Notes under the pieces: generated by a model | What the model saw: only the letters and a program-made list of their open reading frames with translations | Told to the model about the DNA's origin: nothing | Databases searched by the model: none | Position numbers and translations under genes: made by a program | Origin: Patiria pectinifera | Lineage: Eukaryota; Echinodermata; Asteroidea; Valvatida; Asterinidae | Reading direction: 5' to 3' | Assembly (NCBI GenBank): GCA_029964075.1 | Contig: CM057136.1 | Span: forward strand, 3,906,001-3,970,000 | Length of the DNA: 64,000 nt | In this document: in pieces, positions 11,728 through 25,239 of the stretch | Numbering within the stretch: the stretch's first letter is position 1 | How the letters are laid out: every line of letters starts with the position of its first letter

Positions 11728-14700
11728 AATCTACGATATTTAAGTGGAGAAGGAAAGGATGAAGAGATGAAGGCGATGGGCGCTGAATTAGCCATTAGTC
11801 GAGCTGGGAGGGCAAGTCTGTATAAATACATGGAAAGCACTCTTAATATTAGGTGGGTATTCTATGGGATTTCTGTGCAACAAGAAAGCTGATATATGGC
11901 CATCGCCGTACTCAGTGTTCGTACACTGTCTACAGCTAAGTATTCCCCCCGCGGGGGGGGGGGGGGGGCTGACGAGGAGGGAAAATGTCGGGCGATCTCG
12001 ATTCAACAAGCTGACTGCTTGTTATGAAGATCCGACGCGGGGATTTTATTATTCCATCGACTGACCACAAAATGCCAACCATATCTAATATCCGTACTGA
12101 ATTACCCCCACGTCAAACAGGTGGTCGGCCCGGGAGCACGTGACGTCAGAATGACGTCAGCGTCTGCAGGCAAGACACGTTTTCTAGGGGAGGTGATCAG
12201 GCAGTTAGATAACGGACAATCTAGCATTGCATGTTGGGCCATTAGGTTATCAATCACCTGAGAGAATAACCCTTTTTTTGATAAGGCCCTATGGCTTGAG
12301 ATCTCGGTAACTACGTGATATGTGAGTAACCTGCGGGGATCTTGTACTTTTATCCCCACTGCGGCAGCTTCTGCTGAACCATTCCGGCTCCAGACTATTT
12401 TCAGAAATATGAAAAACATAAAAGACAGACGTCAATGTAGAGTGCGTTTGCCACCGTATCCTGCATACAAACTGTCAACAAACCTTTTGCTCAATATTTG
12501 AACTTCTCATCGAAAGTCGAAATTACGGTCGATATGGGGTACAGATTAATCATTCATATTTCCCTTTTATTAAAAAAAAATCCTTATCACAGTATTGTTT
12601 TAACATTATCTTCAAATGTACATTAAATATAAATCATCACTAAAAACAGTTATCATGTAAACGAGTAATCGGAAAATCTGCGGTAATTATTTCAATTAGT
12701 CGAAACATGTACTCCTAGTTTTGTTGACGGATATATTGGTATAATCGTAAAGTAGCAACAGTTACATCAGGAACAGAACAAGGACATAGAATCAAATATT
12801 AATTAAAATAAAAAGAATAACATAAAACAATATTGAACGAAAGAAAAGTTGCCCTCCAGAAGCTCTTGAATTTCTAATTATTCCACACCCGAGTCATTGT
12901 GTCAATATTTATAACTAGACTCAGCTCACGTCCCTCTATTGATTCGGGTTTTGCGTTCAGGCGATATCGAAGAAGCTACTCTAGACGCCTATCTCTAGTT
13001 CTGTTCAAACACACGGGTATTTCCGTTGTCTTCGTGTCCTTTTGAGGGGGAGTTTACAGCCGAACAGACAGTGTACAGTGGTGGGACGAAAGACCGTAGT
13101 GTTTGCCACCGGTAACAGAAGCTAGCTGGGCAAACGACGGAAAAGTCTCATGCGACAAATCAAAGATCATTAGGGCGGAGTCAATATTGACCCCCAGACA
13201 GCTGCTTCTCACTCCGATGGCACTGTTTTAGGATTTGCGGTCTTGCATCTCTCTCAAATTGGACTAATTAGGGAACCATACAGACTTCTTTATGCACCAC
13301 TATTTTCCAGACAATGAAGGCAGGGACCAGACGATTTCCAGTGATAATCACTCCAATTTTAGATTCAAATGCGTCAAAAAGTCACACCAGTGGACACTCG
13401 CGTGGAAACTCGTCTATCTGATGACATTCCTCTTGTGTACTTTCGGGAGAGTGAGTGATCCACGATGTGCTGTGTATGAAACCTGATGGAAAGCTCTATG
13501 GGAGTATAATATTGCCCTGCAACGCTCACGGGTGGATCCAGGACTAAGTGTGGACGAAGACTGGATTTTTTTTTTATGAAAGGGGCCATGTTGACGGCAT
13601 AGAGGTTAATTGGACACTAAGAAAACGGTGATAGGTAGACCACACTATCGATTTCAGGTTTTCAAGCAGACCCACGTGAAAAAGTATAGAAAACGGTGGG
13701 ATCAAAATGAAAATTTTACAAAAAATAGGACAAAAGTACGACTTTGGAGGACAAAATCAGGATAAAAGTAGAAGTTTTGCGGGTTTTCAGGAGCAGTTTT
13801 CGTTGATACCTAACCATGTCCACAGCATGCATCATGAGCCTCATTTGGTATGTTCTGTACTTACAACACTTGTGCTCCATCCTCAAGTAAGCTTGCTTTT
13901 GGAAGTACAGTTTGGAAGTACAGTCCTGCGACCAAGCCCTTCATTGTGTGATTTACAAAGGACAGCGTTTATTACACTGTTATAAAAGATATATCTGAGA
14001 TTTTATTTTTCAGAGTTGTGGGGAAAAAAAGTAGGAAAAACTAGGAAAAGTAGGGATTTCAAGGAAAAAAATGTAGAAAAAAAGGAGGAACAAGGTAAAA
14101 AAAAAATAGGAATAGTTGAAAGCCTCCAGTTAAAAAGCAGTCGTCTTTACAACTTTTTTTTTCGGGGGGGGGGGGGAGTGGATCTCGTTGCCTCCCCTAT
14201 AGCAACCAGTTGTCACACGCCTGGGAGTCCCTCCGCCTACGATGCCCATTTACGCTTGAATGTAAATAAACCCGTATTTTGATACAGCGTGAGCCCGCAA
14301 ACGAAAAACCGCCTGGCGTTGCAGCCAGGCCAGGAGAGTATACGGATTACGGAATGCGAGTATCTAAGTCAGCGTATAGGAGTTTCGATTCAACGGAATC
14401 CCTTCGTACTGACGAAGATTGATGGGAAAATATTTAAGATTTCTCAGTATATCTTTACGCAAGACTATACGGGGATTCGACCAGGCAGTGGCTGGACGTA
14501 TCATCTAAAGAGTCCCGAGTCAGATTTTAACCGGGATCCAGTTTCCGTGTTCCCGATTCTTTCGGGTTAAAAGATACATTTCGGGTAAAAATGACGTTTT
14601 TCCGGGTTAAAATACCATTTTCCGGGTAAAATAACATTTTTCCGGGTAACAATAAAAAAAATTCCGGGTAACAATAACATTTTTCCGGTAAAAATTACAT

Positions 14701-16177
14701 TTGTGTCGGATCAAGTGACGCAGAAACGAGTCACAGAAGTGTAATTTTTACCCGGAAAAGTGTCATTGTTACCCGGAAAAGTGTCAGGCCCCAAAGCTCC
14801 AAGATTCCGGGTCAAATCTGGTCCATTACGATCCAACCAATGTGACAAATGGTTGTTAAGTGGGAAAAGAAAGAGGTCAAGTTTACTCTTCACAAACTGT
14901 GACACATAACCCCCGGGGTGAGTGAGTGTATAGATGCCATTGGAAAGAGAGAAAGTAGATTGCCACTCGACCCCTCGGACCACCTCAAGGTGGGTATGAT
15001 GATCCTTGGCGTTGGCCCGTGGATTGAACGGCTCAATGCGTCAATACTGTTCCCCTCAATTAGAGAACGGGTGTAAACCCTCCACGGTATAGATGTGGCG
15101 CCACGGAGCTAGATCCACCTGCTTGGGACCGATAATTACCTGACTGAAATAACCGAGCGAGACAGATGACCAAAACCAGTGCCTCTTACCTCTCCTTAAA
15201 CCAATCAGCTCTGGTGGCGCTGTCCGTTATTCTTCTTACCTTGCGCTTTTAAAGGTAATGTTTGCTCCTTTACGGTATATCGCTAAGCACAATGACAGGG
15301 GGCCATTATCTGATTACATTACATATGGATATCACATACAAGGAAAGTGAATACTATCGTATTTTGCCTGCTACGTTTTCGTCTTAAATGTTTCAATGTG
15401 CAGAAGGAAATATTGATAGAGGTAAAGAATTTCAGGGGCTGCAGTACGGTGTGAAACAAAAGCCAAAGGTGTCAGTCAATTTGATAGCGCTGATCGGTGG
15501 AACGGGTGCAGTAGATGAGAAAAGACTGTATGACTGCTGTGTCACAAGCGAAACGCCGTACATATCAGAAGACCTTCCGCACACAAACTGTACAAGAGAA
15601 TAAGATGTATTTGCGTCCAATATTAAACGCATAGGTCAACTTTTTAAGTTTTTGATGGCACAGTAATGTTGAAACATGCCAATTCAGCTGCATGCAAGAA
15701 ATTGGAATGTACTAAATTAAAACGGATCAGGTTTTCAAAAACAATCACTATAGATGTTCGTCAGGGGCAGATATTAGGACATAAACTGGAAAAAAACTGA
15801 ACTAAATTGACTTGGATAGAGCAGTCACTCAGCAACGAGGTTTGATATGTAAGCCACGTATCGGCTCCTTTTCCCATTATTGATTCGTACCAAACCACAG
15901 CTTTAATGCCTTCATTATATACGAAGCACTGCCCAGCCCGTTGTTTCAATGGAGGCCACTCGGAGGATCTAATATCCGACGAGTGCGTAGAGGAAACCAA
16001 GGCAGGGTGTTCCGTCCTTTCGGGCCATTTTTCGGCAGGAAGGGGCGCAAGGGCGGGGAGAAATTGAACTGGTCGGAATTTGTTGGTGGGCATTGATTAG
16101 GGAAGGGTTGCAGACGGTTCTTCATGTGGACGTATTCCATGATACCAACGACTGATCCAGACTCGTTTACAAGGTTA
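11728..16177. other. intergenic, no gene recognised
   Basis: Contains C6GCG16 at 11945-11968, a T9 then G13 junction at 14153-14176, an A/G-rich stretch at about 14015-14110 and the inverted-end element at 14504-14833. A 105-codon minus-strand frame at 12.1-12.4 kb and a 71-codon plus-strand frame at 15.4-15.6 kb show no recognisable domain. Confidence 0.45.
14504..14833. mobile_element. MITE-like element with internal CCGGGTAAAAATGACA repeats (copy 1)
   Basis: At least six imperfect direct units of TTTTTCCGGGTAAAATAACA type fill the left half (about 14565-14700), and two inverted units TTACCCGGAAAAGTGTCA the right half (about 14748-14790). End segments AGTCAGATTTTAACCGGGATC and GATTCCGGGTCAAATCTGG are inverted copies. 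The architecture matches the elements at 35.97 and 57.92 kb; its outermost ends are less well kept. Confidence 0.6.
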
Positions 16178-16289
16178 CACACCTATGTTCTGACACACCT
16201 ATGCTCCGACACACCTATGTACCGACACATCCATGTTCCGACACACCTATGTTCCGACACAACTATTTTCCGAAGTCCCTATGTTCCGA
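16178..16289. repeat. 16-bp minisatellite, seven units
   Basis: Seven consecutive 16-bp units of CACACCTATGTTCCGA with one to four substitutions each; the last two units are the most diverged. The period is not a multiple of three, so the overlapping 76-codon open frame is not evidence of a protein. Confidence 0.93.
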
Positions 16290-19200
16290 CTGCTCATATT
16301 CCTATTCCTATTCCTAGCCCTTTTTTGGTAACATCTGACGCGGCCGATCTTTAATAAACGTGCTTGAGATACCAGAAGGATGCATTCAGGTCGAAATGCA
16401 CTTTTAATAGACAGTTATATTTTATGCAAGTACCAAGATTCAATGTTACACGATCGACTGCTTATATTCGAAAAGAAAATCTAGGAATCATGGGTTCTAA
16501 CATATTAAAAACCATATTGAAAACATTTACAGAAAGGGTAAAATTATTTGCTGCACATACAAATGACATCTCTGATTTTTGAAATCTTTAGGCGGTTCAT
16601 GAAACAGGCGTCGGGTGTGACTGGGTCGCCAGTCCTCCTGTACTCGACGTGACCACAGAAAAAAGGCGGGAGGAGAACGGGCCTATATGGGCCGTCATGA
16701 TGGGCCATCGATTGGGCAGAGTTCGATTTCAGAGCGATGGGAGCAGCTTCCCGTAACTCAGAGCGGGCCACGAGTCAAATTTACTAGGGAGGAAATGTTT
16801 GCCTGGCTGCCGGGGTCTAAGTGCCAGAAAGCCTGGCCATAAAACTGCTTCCCGTACTTACGGCCGAGCATTTTATAACCAAATTATCAACATGGTATGT
16901 GGTTTGCAGCATGCTTGCAATTTTTTATAACAACAAAATAAACACGATTATAACGCAAGTGATGAAGAAGCTTTATGCTTTTGTTGCAACTTCAAGTAGT
17001 TGATTTAAAAAAAATCAACAGAGTAAGCCTCAGTCGAAATAATCAAAACGTTCGTTATAACAATATTAATCTATCATTAATTATGCCTTATTCGTAGTGT
17101 TTTTTTGTTGTTGAAAATTTAGCGAGTTGCAAGTTTGAAGGGATACAGAATGCCTTCAAACTTTAAATGACATCATATGCCTACGAATAAATAAACCAAG
17201 GAAAACCTTCAAGCACATGCCATCGTTTTTAATTAATGATTTTCCAACACATAAAATTGAACAACAACCTAGATGATGATATTCCAGCAAAATATGGACA
17301 ACAGGTTTTTCTGATCAAGTAAGAATTCGCGGAGGACAAATATTCAACTATATAAGTAAAGATTTCTTGGGCCGTTATAACTCAACCAAACGCCGATACT
17401 CTGAAAGAAGAGGAAACGTCTTTCAACTTGCTGCATTTTCAACTTTGCATTTCCTCACCTAAGATCGCCATAAAGCCTACCCGTGAAACCCAGCTAGGGT
17501 TGAATGCAACACCAGGAAAAACTACTAATTGGATTTGACGGCGCGCGTGGTCTAATTACATACAGTATTTTGCCTGCATACATCAGTGGACGCCGACGAG
17601 CGAGGCGCTTTGGACGTGCGTCTCGGCGAGCTCATCAGGCAGTTTGCTATCGGGGTTAGATAGGCCAAAACAGCATGGACTGGCTCACACTGCATGACGC
17701 CACATTAAGAATGTCATTACCTAGCTAAATAAATGTCATTACTTAGCTAACTAAATTCCATATGCCGCCCACTAGCTACGTACAAACAACAAGGGCAAAT
17801 AATTATGATGATATGGCATTTGTGTGGGTGTGTGAGTTTGTTTTTGCATTCGATAGGGGACGTTGAACATTAGAGGACAATAGTGTCCACAATTCCTGAA
17901 GTTTACAATTTACGATCGTGAACAAAACATATTGGAGGTCTTCCTAAAAAGTTGAAGCACAAACAAAAGAGGGAGAATAGGGGGTCCCCGATTGCAGGCA
18001 AATACACACTTGTATGACATGTGAGTGTGTGCATGGGGGTGAGTGTGGGAGGGGGGGGGGGGACGGCAGCCATGCAACCACCCACAAATGTCCATTTTTG
18101 TTTCAAGTAGTAACCACAGGAGTAAAATCGAATACTTCCATCTATTTATCCGTTTCCTCTTCACGATGTCGTGAATATGGGAAACAAGGTACAAGAAAAA
18201 GGAGGTAAAATAACGCCTCTAGCGTCAAATGAGGTCCCTCGAGCCTTGCTTTTTGAATTGACCGGTCGGTCGTTTGGTCAGCAGCCCTAACTACAAATTC
18301 TTTACCCCTATTCGGTTTTGGATACGCCGGTGTTTGCAAGCAGAGTTTTTGAAAGCCGGGGCTACTGAAAGTTGTGGCGTTGGTGTCTCAAAAGCTAGAC
18401 ATAAACTAGTGGCCAATTGTCCACATCTGTACACTCACCGTTTTAAAGCCAACTTGTCATGTATAATTATAGACAGCTATTTCTCGCAACTGTATATACG
18501 ACTCCGATTCGACGTTTTTTAAGCCATGGCTTCAAAACGGCCTCGGTGACGGCCCTTCTGACTTGCGGGAGAATGCCACAAACTGATCTTCATTCTGACC
18601 GGACCGAGTGACTCATCTGACCGGATAATCTAATACTAAATCGCACTGATTGCACGGTGGCGAAAAAATCTACTGCGGTGGCAACCTAATCTCATTGTGG
18701 TCAAGGTGATTTAGCGAGTCGTGACTTCCTGCCGGTAAATCGTATGAAGGGAAGCCTCAACGGATGCAATTGGATAAGAGAAATTAATTTCCTACAGAGT
18801 AGTATCTCAATTATCTTTATGAAGTCCAGTTTATTAAACCACCCGATGGACACAATAGGGAGTTGTGCAATAGTCACCGGCTCAATTACAAATGAAAACT
18901 AAATAACTCTTGTCATCGGATAGTTTCAGTACAGACGATAATGAAGAAGTATATTTTTTTTATAAACATACGTTCCTGTGCAGTTATAGAAAAGGAGTGT
19001 CGCATGCAGGCATGCGTTGATGGGGTTAACGAAAATGAGAGAAATGTCAGTTAAGTCTGAATGGCTATTGACGTGTGTGACAAAGGTACGGGATATTATC
19101 TCTCTAACGTATCACTTAGATCGTGCATGGATAGTGTGATTGAATATAACCCACACCGATGCACAACTTTTGTAAACTTAATTTAATTTGTCTGGCCTAA

Positions 19201-21889
19201 ATTAGGCTGTCGAAATGTCAAACTTGAATTCTTTAAAATATACGGTACTAGCATGCTCTCGTTTGGGGTGAAAAATCCTTATAAACTGTTCACCGATAAA
19301 TTTCCACAGACAAAAACACGACTATAAACACCCTGGGCGTGCGATGAACAGATTCGAAATTAAACATATCATTCATTTTTATTGGAACTGTAAGACCTAA
19401 CTTAAGTTAAATTTATTTATTTATGGTTTTGGGGAGGAGGAGGGGAGGGAGGCAGTGAATGTATTAGAACAATCTCTGGAAATTTGCTGTTTGGGGAATA
19501 GAGGAAGACATTTAGTCATTGGGTTTTTTTCTCCGTGTATAAGTCAGCCTGCTGGGATCTAACCCTAACCCTTTGCTGGCGACTAACCTAACCAACAATG
19601 CGGATCTGCTGATAATAAATAACGCAACAGTCAAACAAATCCGGCTTTCCGCTCAATGTTTACATCACAGTCGACGAGTGAAGCAGGGTGAGACGAAAAC
19701 AACTCGGGCCGGCAAATATTCCGGGAATTCTACCCCCAAATTGCAAAACATCTCGGCATCAAGATCCTCTATTCTGCTTCCTCCGACCGGAGTCTTAACC
19801 GCATGTGCTGATGAGAGATCAACGGATATCTCCGAATATAAGAAGACACAAAAAACCGGGAAATGCATGGAGCATGGTGTTATTATTTTTTTTCCCGCCT
19901 CTTTCTGACGAAGATGACCAATTTCTGAGTGGCGGGGTTTCGGGGCGGTGGAGACGGCTCTGGAAGGTGTCCGACGCCAATTAATTGGCTACTTGGACGC
20001 AAAAATCCTTCCTGCGACTGTTTTCTGTCATAATCGACGATGGGCCTTCAATAAGAATGCATTATAAGTGGATTAAATAAGTTAAACAGGAATCGCGTCT
20101 CCTTTTTCAGACCAAGTGTGCCAATCGCACTTATTCATTACTGTTTATCACTCAATTATTAAATGTCCAAAGTTTTAAAAAAGAAATAAAATATTGTACG
20201 GACAAATCGTTTTCCCTGTCAACCGTCATCACGCGAAATGCGTAGGATTTGATAAACGTGGTATAGTATGTGGCACTACAAACAGAATGCATATAACATT
20301 TCATTAAGGAGTACACACAACTAGATGATACAGTGCAAAAAGGATTTACATCATAACCCTATCACTGCCAAGTGAAGATTCAAAGTTTCATAAAGTGCTT
20401 CACTCTTCTGGTGAGTAGACATGAAACAGTCGCCGTCACCGACAGGTATCTATCCCATAACTTAATCAGCGCTATGGATTATGCGTTATTTCCAACAGTC
20501 TCTACTGGTATCATTACACTGCTAAATTTGACGGTTTGTAATTTCATCATAAATGGATTAGAGTGTCATAATTAGATTCACGGGATTTTCCCGAAGAGGT
20601 ATGAGAGTTTTGTGAGGTGACCCTTTTAACCAAATTTTGGAGGAGACCCGAAAAAAGAGCAAAGGATATTTCAGAAGAAAGATCATATTATGTTTGTTTC
20701 CTGAAAGGTATGATGCAATAGTCCTATGAGGATACCCCCCCCCCATTTCTCGTTACTGGTTGGGGTATGAGTGACTAAGAACTGATTAGTAAGCTGCCCC
20801 AAAGAATAGTAATGGACTAATTGAAAGAAGTTTATCCAGAGAGTCAGACATTTTGATATTCATTGGTAGCCGTTCCCGAAACATCGAACGTCATGTTTCT
20901 CGGAATATCGCTTTAGTCTCTCGAAATTATGACAGTAGTTGAAGATAAGGTAACAATAAGGGCAGATGTTCTCCACAAGGAATAAGGAGTACGTGCAGAG
21001 ACACGTCCGTTTCATAACGCACTTCACCATGGGTTCACGGGCATATCGCGGTATGACGTCAAGAAAGCTAGCCTCCCTTGAAATCTATGAAAATATTAAA
21101 TCTGGATCCGTCCTAACTAAAAGGAACTATTCGTCACGATTACCGGCGCGCAGTCGAGCAAGCAAAGATAAGCCGTGGCTCAATGTTGGCGATGGAGCGA
21201 GATTATTCCCAGCATTACCATCTTGAATGCAATTTACTGGACTGACGTCAAATTCAGTCGAAAATGATAAAACGAGGTCATTTTTGTTTGGTACGTGTCG
21301 AGTTTGTAGGTTGAATGCTCCCAATTCTGCAGTAATGGGATTGGGTCTTAAGACCAACGTATAGGGCGAAGACTCAGAATGCTTAATTTGCCCATAGTTG
21401 AGGGTTTAGTAATGTTTTAGTGGCCCGATGTTAGCAAAATAATGTTGCTAATTAATGTTGCTACAAAACAAGAAAACAACAATACTGAACTATTAGGTAA
21501 GACACATGAGCATGTTGTTGGCAAAAGGCTCAGTAAGATGATTAAGGTACAGGTTATGGCTGTGGTGCCTACAATGTTTGGTATTATTACAGTATGTGAC
21601 CAAGCACGACTCGAGTTACAATGCACGTACTTACTTTAAGATAATCAGGGTATGTTTACAATTATCTTAGGGACACGAGTGGCTCTGACGTCACGCAATT
21701 GAGGTTGGGAAAGATGGGAATGCACATAACAGCTCAAGTTGTAAATAACGTACGATTAGATGTGGAAACAAGATTTACCATTAAAGGGCACATGCATTGT
21801 TTTTTTTTATTTGTGTCACCCACACAGGCCACTCAGAGGTAAGGGTTACAAAATAAGTAAGATTTGAGGCTTTGCATGGTGGAGATACT
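16290..21889. other. intergenic, no gene recognised
   Basis: Contains a G12 tract at 18051-18062, a C10 tract at 20735-20744 and a short telomere-like AACCCTAACCC near 19560. At 19.57-19.91 kb both strands carry protein-like frames (111 codons plus, 67 minus). I cannot choose between them or tie either to a family. Confidence 0.4.
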
Positions 21890-22005
21890 AAATAATGAAA
21901 GGTTTGCGGAAACTCGTCGAGTTTATACCTCTGGTTCTTTTCAGAACCATTCTATTAGTTGAGAAATTATTCGCACATGGTGTTTCCGCAAACCTTTCAT
22001 TATTT
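21890..22005. mobile_element. 116-bp inverted-repeat element containing a histone-type stem-loop
   Basis: The ends AAATAATGAAAGGTTTGCGG and its inverse (GTTTCCGCAAACCTTTCATTATTT on the right) form perfect ~24-bp terminal inverted repeats. Just inside the left arm is a short palindrome ACTCGTCGAGT. In the centre, on the plus strand, is the histone-type stem-loop listed separately. There is no coding capacity. A flanking TA may be the target site, but this is not clean. Confidence 0.75.
21933..21948 (+). promoter_or_regulatory. match to the histone mRNA 3' stem-loop consensus
   Basis: GGTTCTTTTCAGAACC fits the metazoan replication-dependent histone 3' stem-loop GGYYCTTTTCAGRRCC at all 16 positions: a 6-bp stem and TTTC loop. 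The usual A-rich 5' flank and ACCCA 3' flank are absent, no purine-rich downstream element is obvious, and no histone coding region lies upstream. It may be a stem-loop captured by, or convergently formed in, the surrounding inverted-repeat element. It is not evidence for a histone gene here. Confidence 0.5.
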
Positions 22006-23792
22006 GGTTACAAAATAGAAAGAATAGTCCCTTGAAAGTCACTCAAGTTTTTCTCCTACGGCTTTGTTATTAAGTCCTTGGCAAAATACAACTTGCATTT
22101 GGTATGGTACGGTACTTCACACGTTTTATTTTTCTTGCCGCGTCATTTTTATTCACAGCTTTTACTGAGAGTTGGGTGAAGTAGGTCCTACAAAATGAAG
22201 CATGCATCTTCCTCAAGAAAAATACATATTGCTCCTTGACGTGTTAAAATGTATTTCGGGGGTTAAAGCTGTGAAATGTTTTTCACCTCGGTATACGAGG
22301 ATTGGAGGTTTTAAGCTGTCTGTAATGGAGCGTATAAAGAGACTTCACGATCGCCTTGAGTTTCTGGCACGTTTGCCATTAGAGATGCGTTGGTGGGACC
22401 TTGAAATCGTCACTTTGTGACGTCGGCCGAGGTATGAAAAGAGGAAGTAAAGACTTGAGACGGCAATGGTCTCCTAAAAATGGGAAGTTTTGTCAATCTG
22501 AAGGTGGCCTCCTTTCACACCATGCGGCTATAATGTCCAAAACATTATTTTGCAATATACGGGATTGGGATGACTCCGATAAACACCATTCTAAAACATT
22601 TCACACGATAAAATCGGAGTAGATTACTAGTAATGGGTTTCATTATTTAACAAATATCTGTCTTCACAATTTTCCCCTTAATTAAGTCCAGATTTGATTT
22701 AAAAAAAAACCTAAGGTACAAATGTCTCCATAAGGTATACATTAACAGGTAGATTTACTTTTCCAGTCAAGATTATTTACTTGCAAAGAAATTTAGATAC
22801 ATTTCCAGCAGGCCTAACTATAGCGAAACAATCAGTATTTAACTACTCTTAAGGAGGCGGACCAACTGTTATCCGAATGATTGATTGAACGAAAGTTGAG
22901 TCAACATTTATAATTTTCTAATAGTCATCAATTCGGTATATTTTCGACATGTTGTTATTTGCAATGCTTTCCTTTCTTTCAAAATACCCATTTATGGCTC
23001 TTGATTGGATGGGCTCAGTCAGGACACAAAATACATGCAAAAAATAGGACATTACACACGTTGTAGATCTTATACATGGTACCCGGATGTGCTGTATTCT
23101 CGCTGTAAAATCTCTGTGCTGTAAAATCTCGCAGTTGTTAAGGTCAACTTACAAGCTCTAGATATAGCCTTTGGTCACAACGCCTCGAGTTGCTGCTCGC
23201 TACGCGTCAACAAGAAGAATGGAAAGGTATGGCCTACCGCCCTCTTCCGTCTGACCAAAGCTAATTATTTCACACAAATATTGAACATCGGGTCTACTGA
23301 GCACCGACACCATAAAATGTGATTACTTTCTAATGACGCAGGGCTGTAGTCCCCGTGATATATCCTCTCCAAACTAAGCTAACATTTTAAGTCGATTAGC
23401 CGCGCGAATTGACCTGTATCTCATAAATAGTGCTAGTACTTAGCTCGTCCGGTCTTGCGCAGCTGGTTCGGTTAAATTTGACCTAGAATAACGTGATTAT
23501 ATGAAGTTGCGTGGTTGCGTGGAGTACCTGCGACAACGCACGAGGATTTTGAAATACGGTCCGCATTGCACACTTTTAAATTGCAGGCGAGTTTTTGCAA
23601 AATGGAGATTGAGTTGTCCACCGAAAGATAGTCGCGCGTACCGCCTGTTGTGGCCACTGATGCGGGGTTTTTTTTAGGCTCATTAAGAAATACCCATGCG
23701 CTTGGGCCCTGCGTTCCGCGTGTATACAATAACTCATGATTATCAGGTAGAATCAGCAGCACTAATTATCAACTAATTCTAGAAGCTTAAAT
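22006..23792. other. intergenic, no gene recognised
   Basis: No coding region, RNA gene or clear repeat seen. A 96-codon minus-strand frame at 23.47-23.76 kb has no recognisable features. Confidence 0.4.
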
Positions 23793-24246
23793 GTTGTAGA
23801 CCATTAAATAGGCTCAAAAACTGCATACGCCGGCCAAATCACGATTTTGGAGTATTTTGTTGGCCATGAACTTGAGGGTTTGTAAAAAAGAATTAAGGTT
23901 TGAAACCTTGAACAGGAACTGTAAGCTGGTATTTCTATGAAATTTGAATGAAACTTGGCCCTTAAATTTCTCTACTTTGCAATAGAGCGTAGGCATCATT
24001 TTTCAAAATGGCGATGGGCTTCAGGACTTCTTTTAGGGATGATAATCTTTGGATGGAAATGTCTCCCAAAATAATGTCATCGGATTACCCCCAAAAAATG
24101 GAACAGAAAATCAAAGATGATGGAATAAGCTTCAATTTGGTGTGCATCTCAAACACCTTGGAGAGCTGCGAGTATTTTCTTCTGGTGTTTGGAAGTGGGG
24201 TATTTTTCACTGGGATATATAGCAGTTTATTTGCTGGTCTGCAACA
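23793..24246 (+). mobile_element. ~454-bp inverted-end repeat, first copy
   Basis: Left TGTTGTAGACC and right GGTCTGCAACA (inverted TGTTGCAGACC). TAAA occurs just outside each end. The interior is shared with the 39.1-kb copy in the same order: GGCCAAATCAC, GGTTTGTAAAAA, TTTTTCAAAATGGCGATGG, GATAATCTTTGGATGGAAAT and CTCAAACACCTTGGAGAG. The 110-codon plus-strand frame over this region is not kept in the other copies and is incidental. Confidence 0.7.
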
Positions 24247-25239
24247 TAAAGGTAGTTACTTATCGGGATATATGGATGATATGAGGTCTTGTAATTCTAT
24301 GGAACCTTACACTTCTAACGATATAAAGTATGTAAATTGATGAGGCCGCTGTACTTCGCCTATACATGAAGTTTGCTATTTTTACCCTTTTTTGAATCAA
24401 TGGCATCGCCTAGCTATCACAACGTGACTCTTTTCGCGCCGGATTCCCCCAGTGGGATTTTTCACTCGTAGGCCTCTCTTACACTATAGCTTCGTCTATC
24501 GGACAGTTCGCCAGAGCAGACTCTCATCTCCGATAGCGATCTTCCGTAATTGCGATCCTCGATCTCACTTTCTACTTCTCATTTCTCTTTTTTTTTTACG
24601 TCGCAGGGCTTCGGGGACGGATACCGTCTTCCCTAGAAAAGCCTCCGGCCGAAACCAGAGAGAAGAGATATCTTGGCAACACTGACACGATATCAGGAAT
24701 CCCAGCAAGCGACAGCCCGGCTGTGCTGGCAAATTCTCACTTTTCAGTAAAGGTAACCCTACGACTAACGCCTACCGTACACTTTCGATTTCTATTAAAT
24801 CGAAGGAAACAAATCAGGAGCGAAGATAAAGTGTCTCAAACTATGAGGGATTGAAGCTTTGAAGATTTACTGTATTTTATTTGGTGTGATTTGCAGTAAA
24901 AAAACAAACATATTAACTAAACATCAAAAAGGTTTATTGCATTGAATGCTTTAACTTTTCACAGAAAACAAACGGAAACATAAAGTACAATGACAAAGTC
25001 AGACCACTTTGCAATTCACATAATGGCACACGCCCTCATGAGGCAGAAGACGGCCAGCGACTTGCGCGAGATGCATTGTGGGTAGCCATCGACGGGACGA
25101 GTCCTTAAAGTCTTTTAGATTTCCACTTGTGCATTACAGTACCGGTGCGGAGGTTTGAAACAAACTGCGAGGAATGAGAGAACTCGCAAGAGACCATAAC
25201 AAAACTCAAACAGATCATAACAAAACAAATAACATTCTT
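24247..25239. other. intergenic, no gene recognised
   Basis: A moderately CpG-rich patch at about 24430-24720 (TCTATCGGACAGTTCGCC, CCTCCGGCCGAAACC) could be a promoter or untranslated exon, but nothing decides this. The rest is A/T-rich. Confidence 0.35.

Noticed and set aside
19573..19908. Protein-like frames on both strands
   Set aside because: The two frames overlap and neither has flanking splice sites or recognisable homology, so neither can be called.
21890..22005. A histone gene, suggested by the stem-loop
   Set aside because: No histone reading frame exists upstream on the plus strand; the stem-loop is within an inverted-repeat element.
24008..24340. 110-codon plus-strand frame
   Set aside because: Lies in the 23.8-kb repeat element and is broken in the related copies at 33.8 and 39.1 kb.
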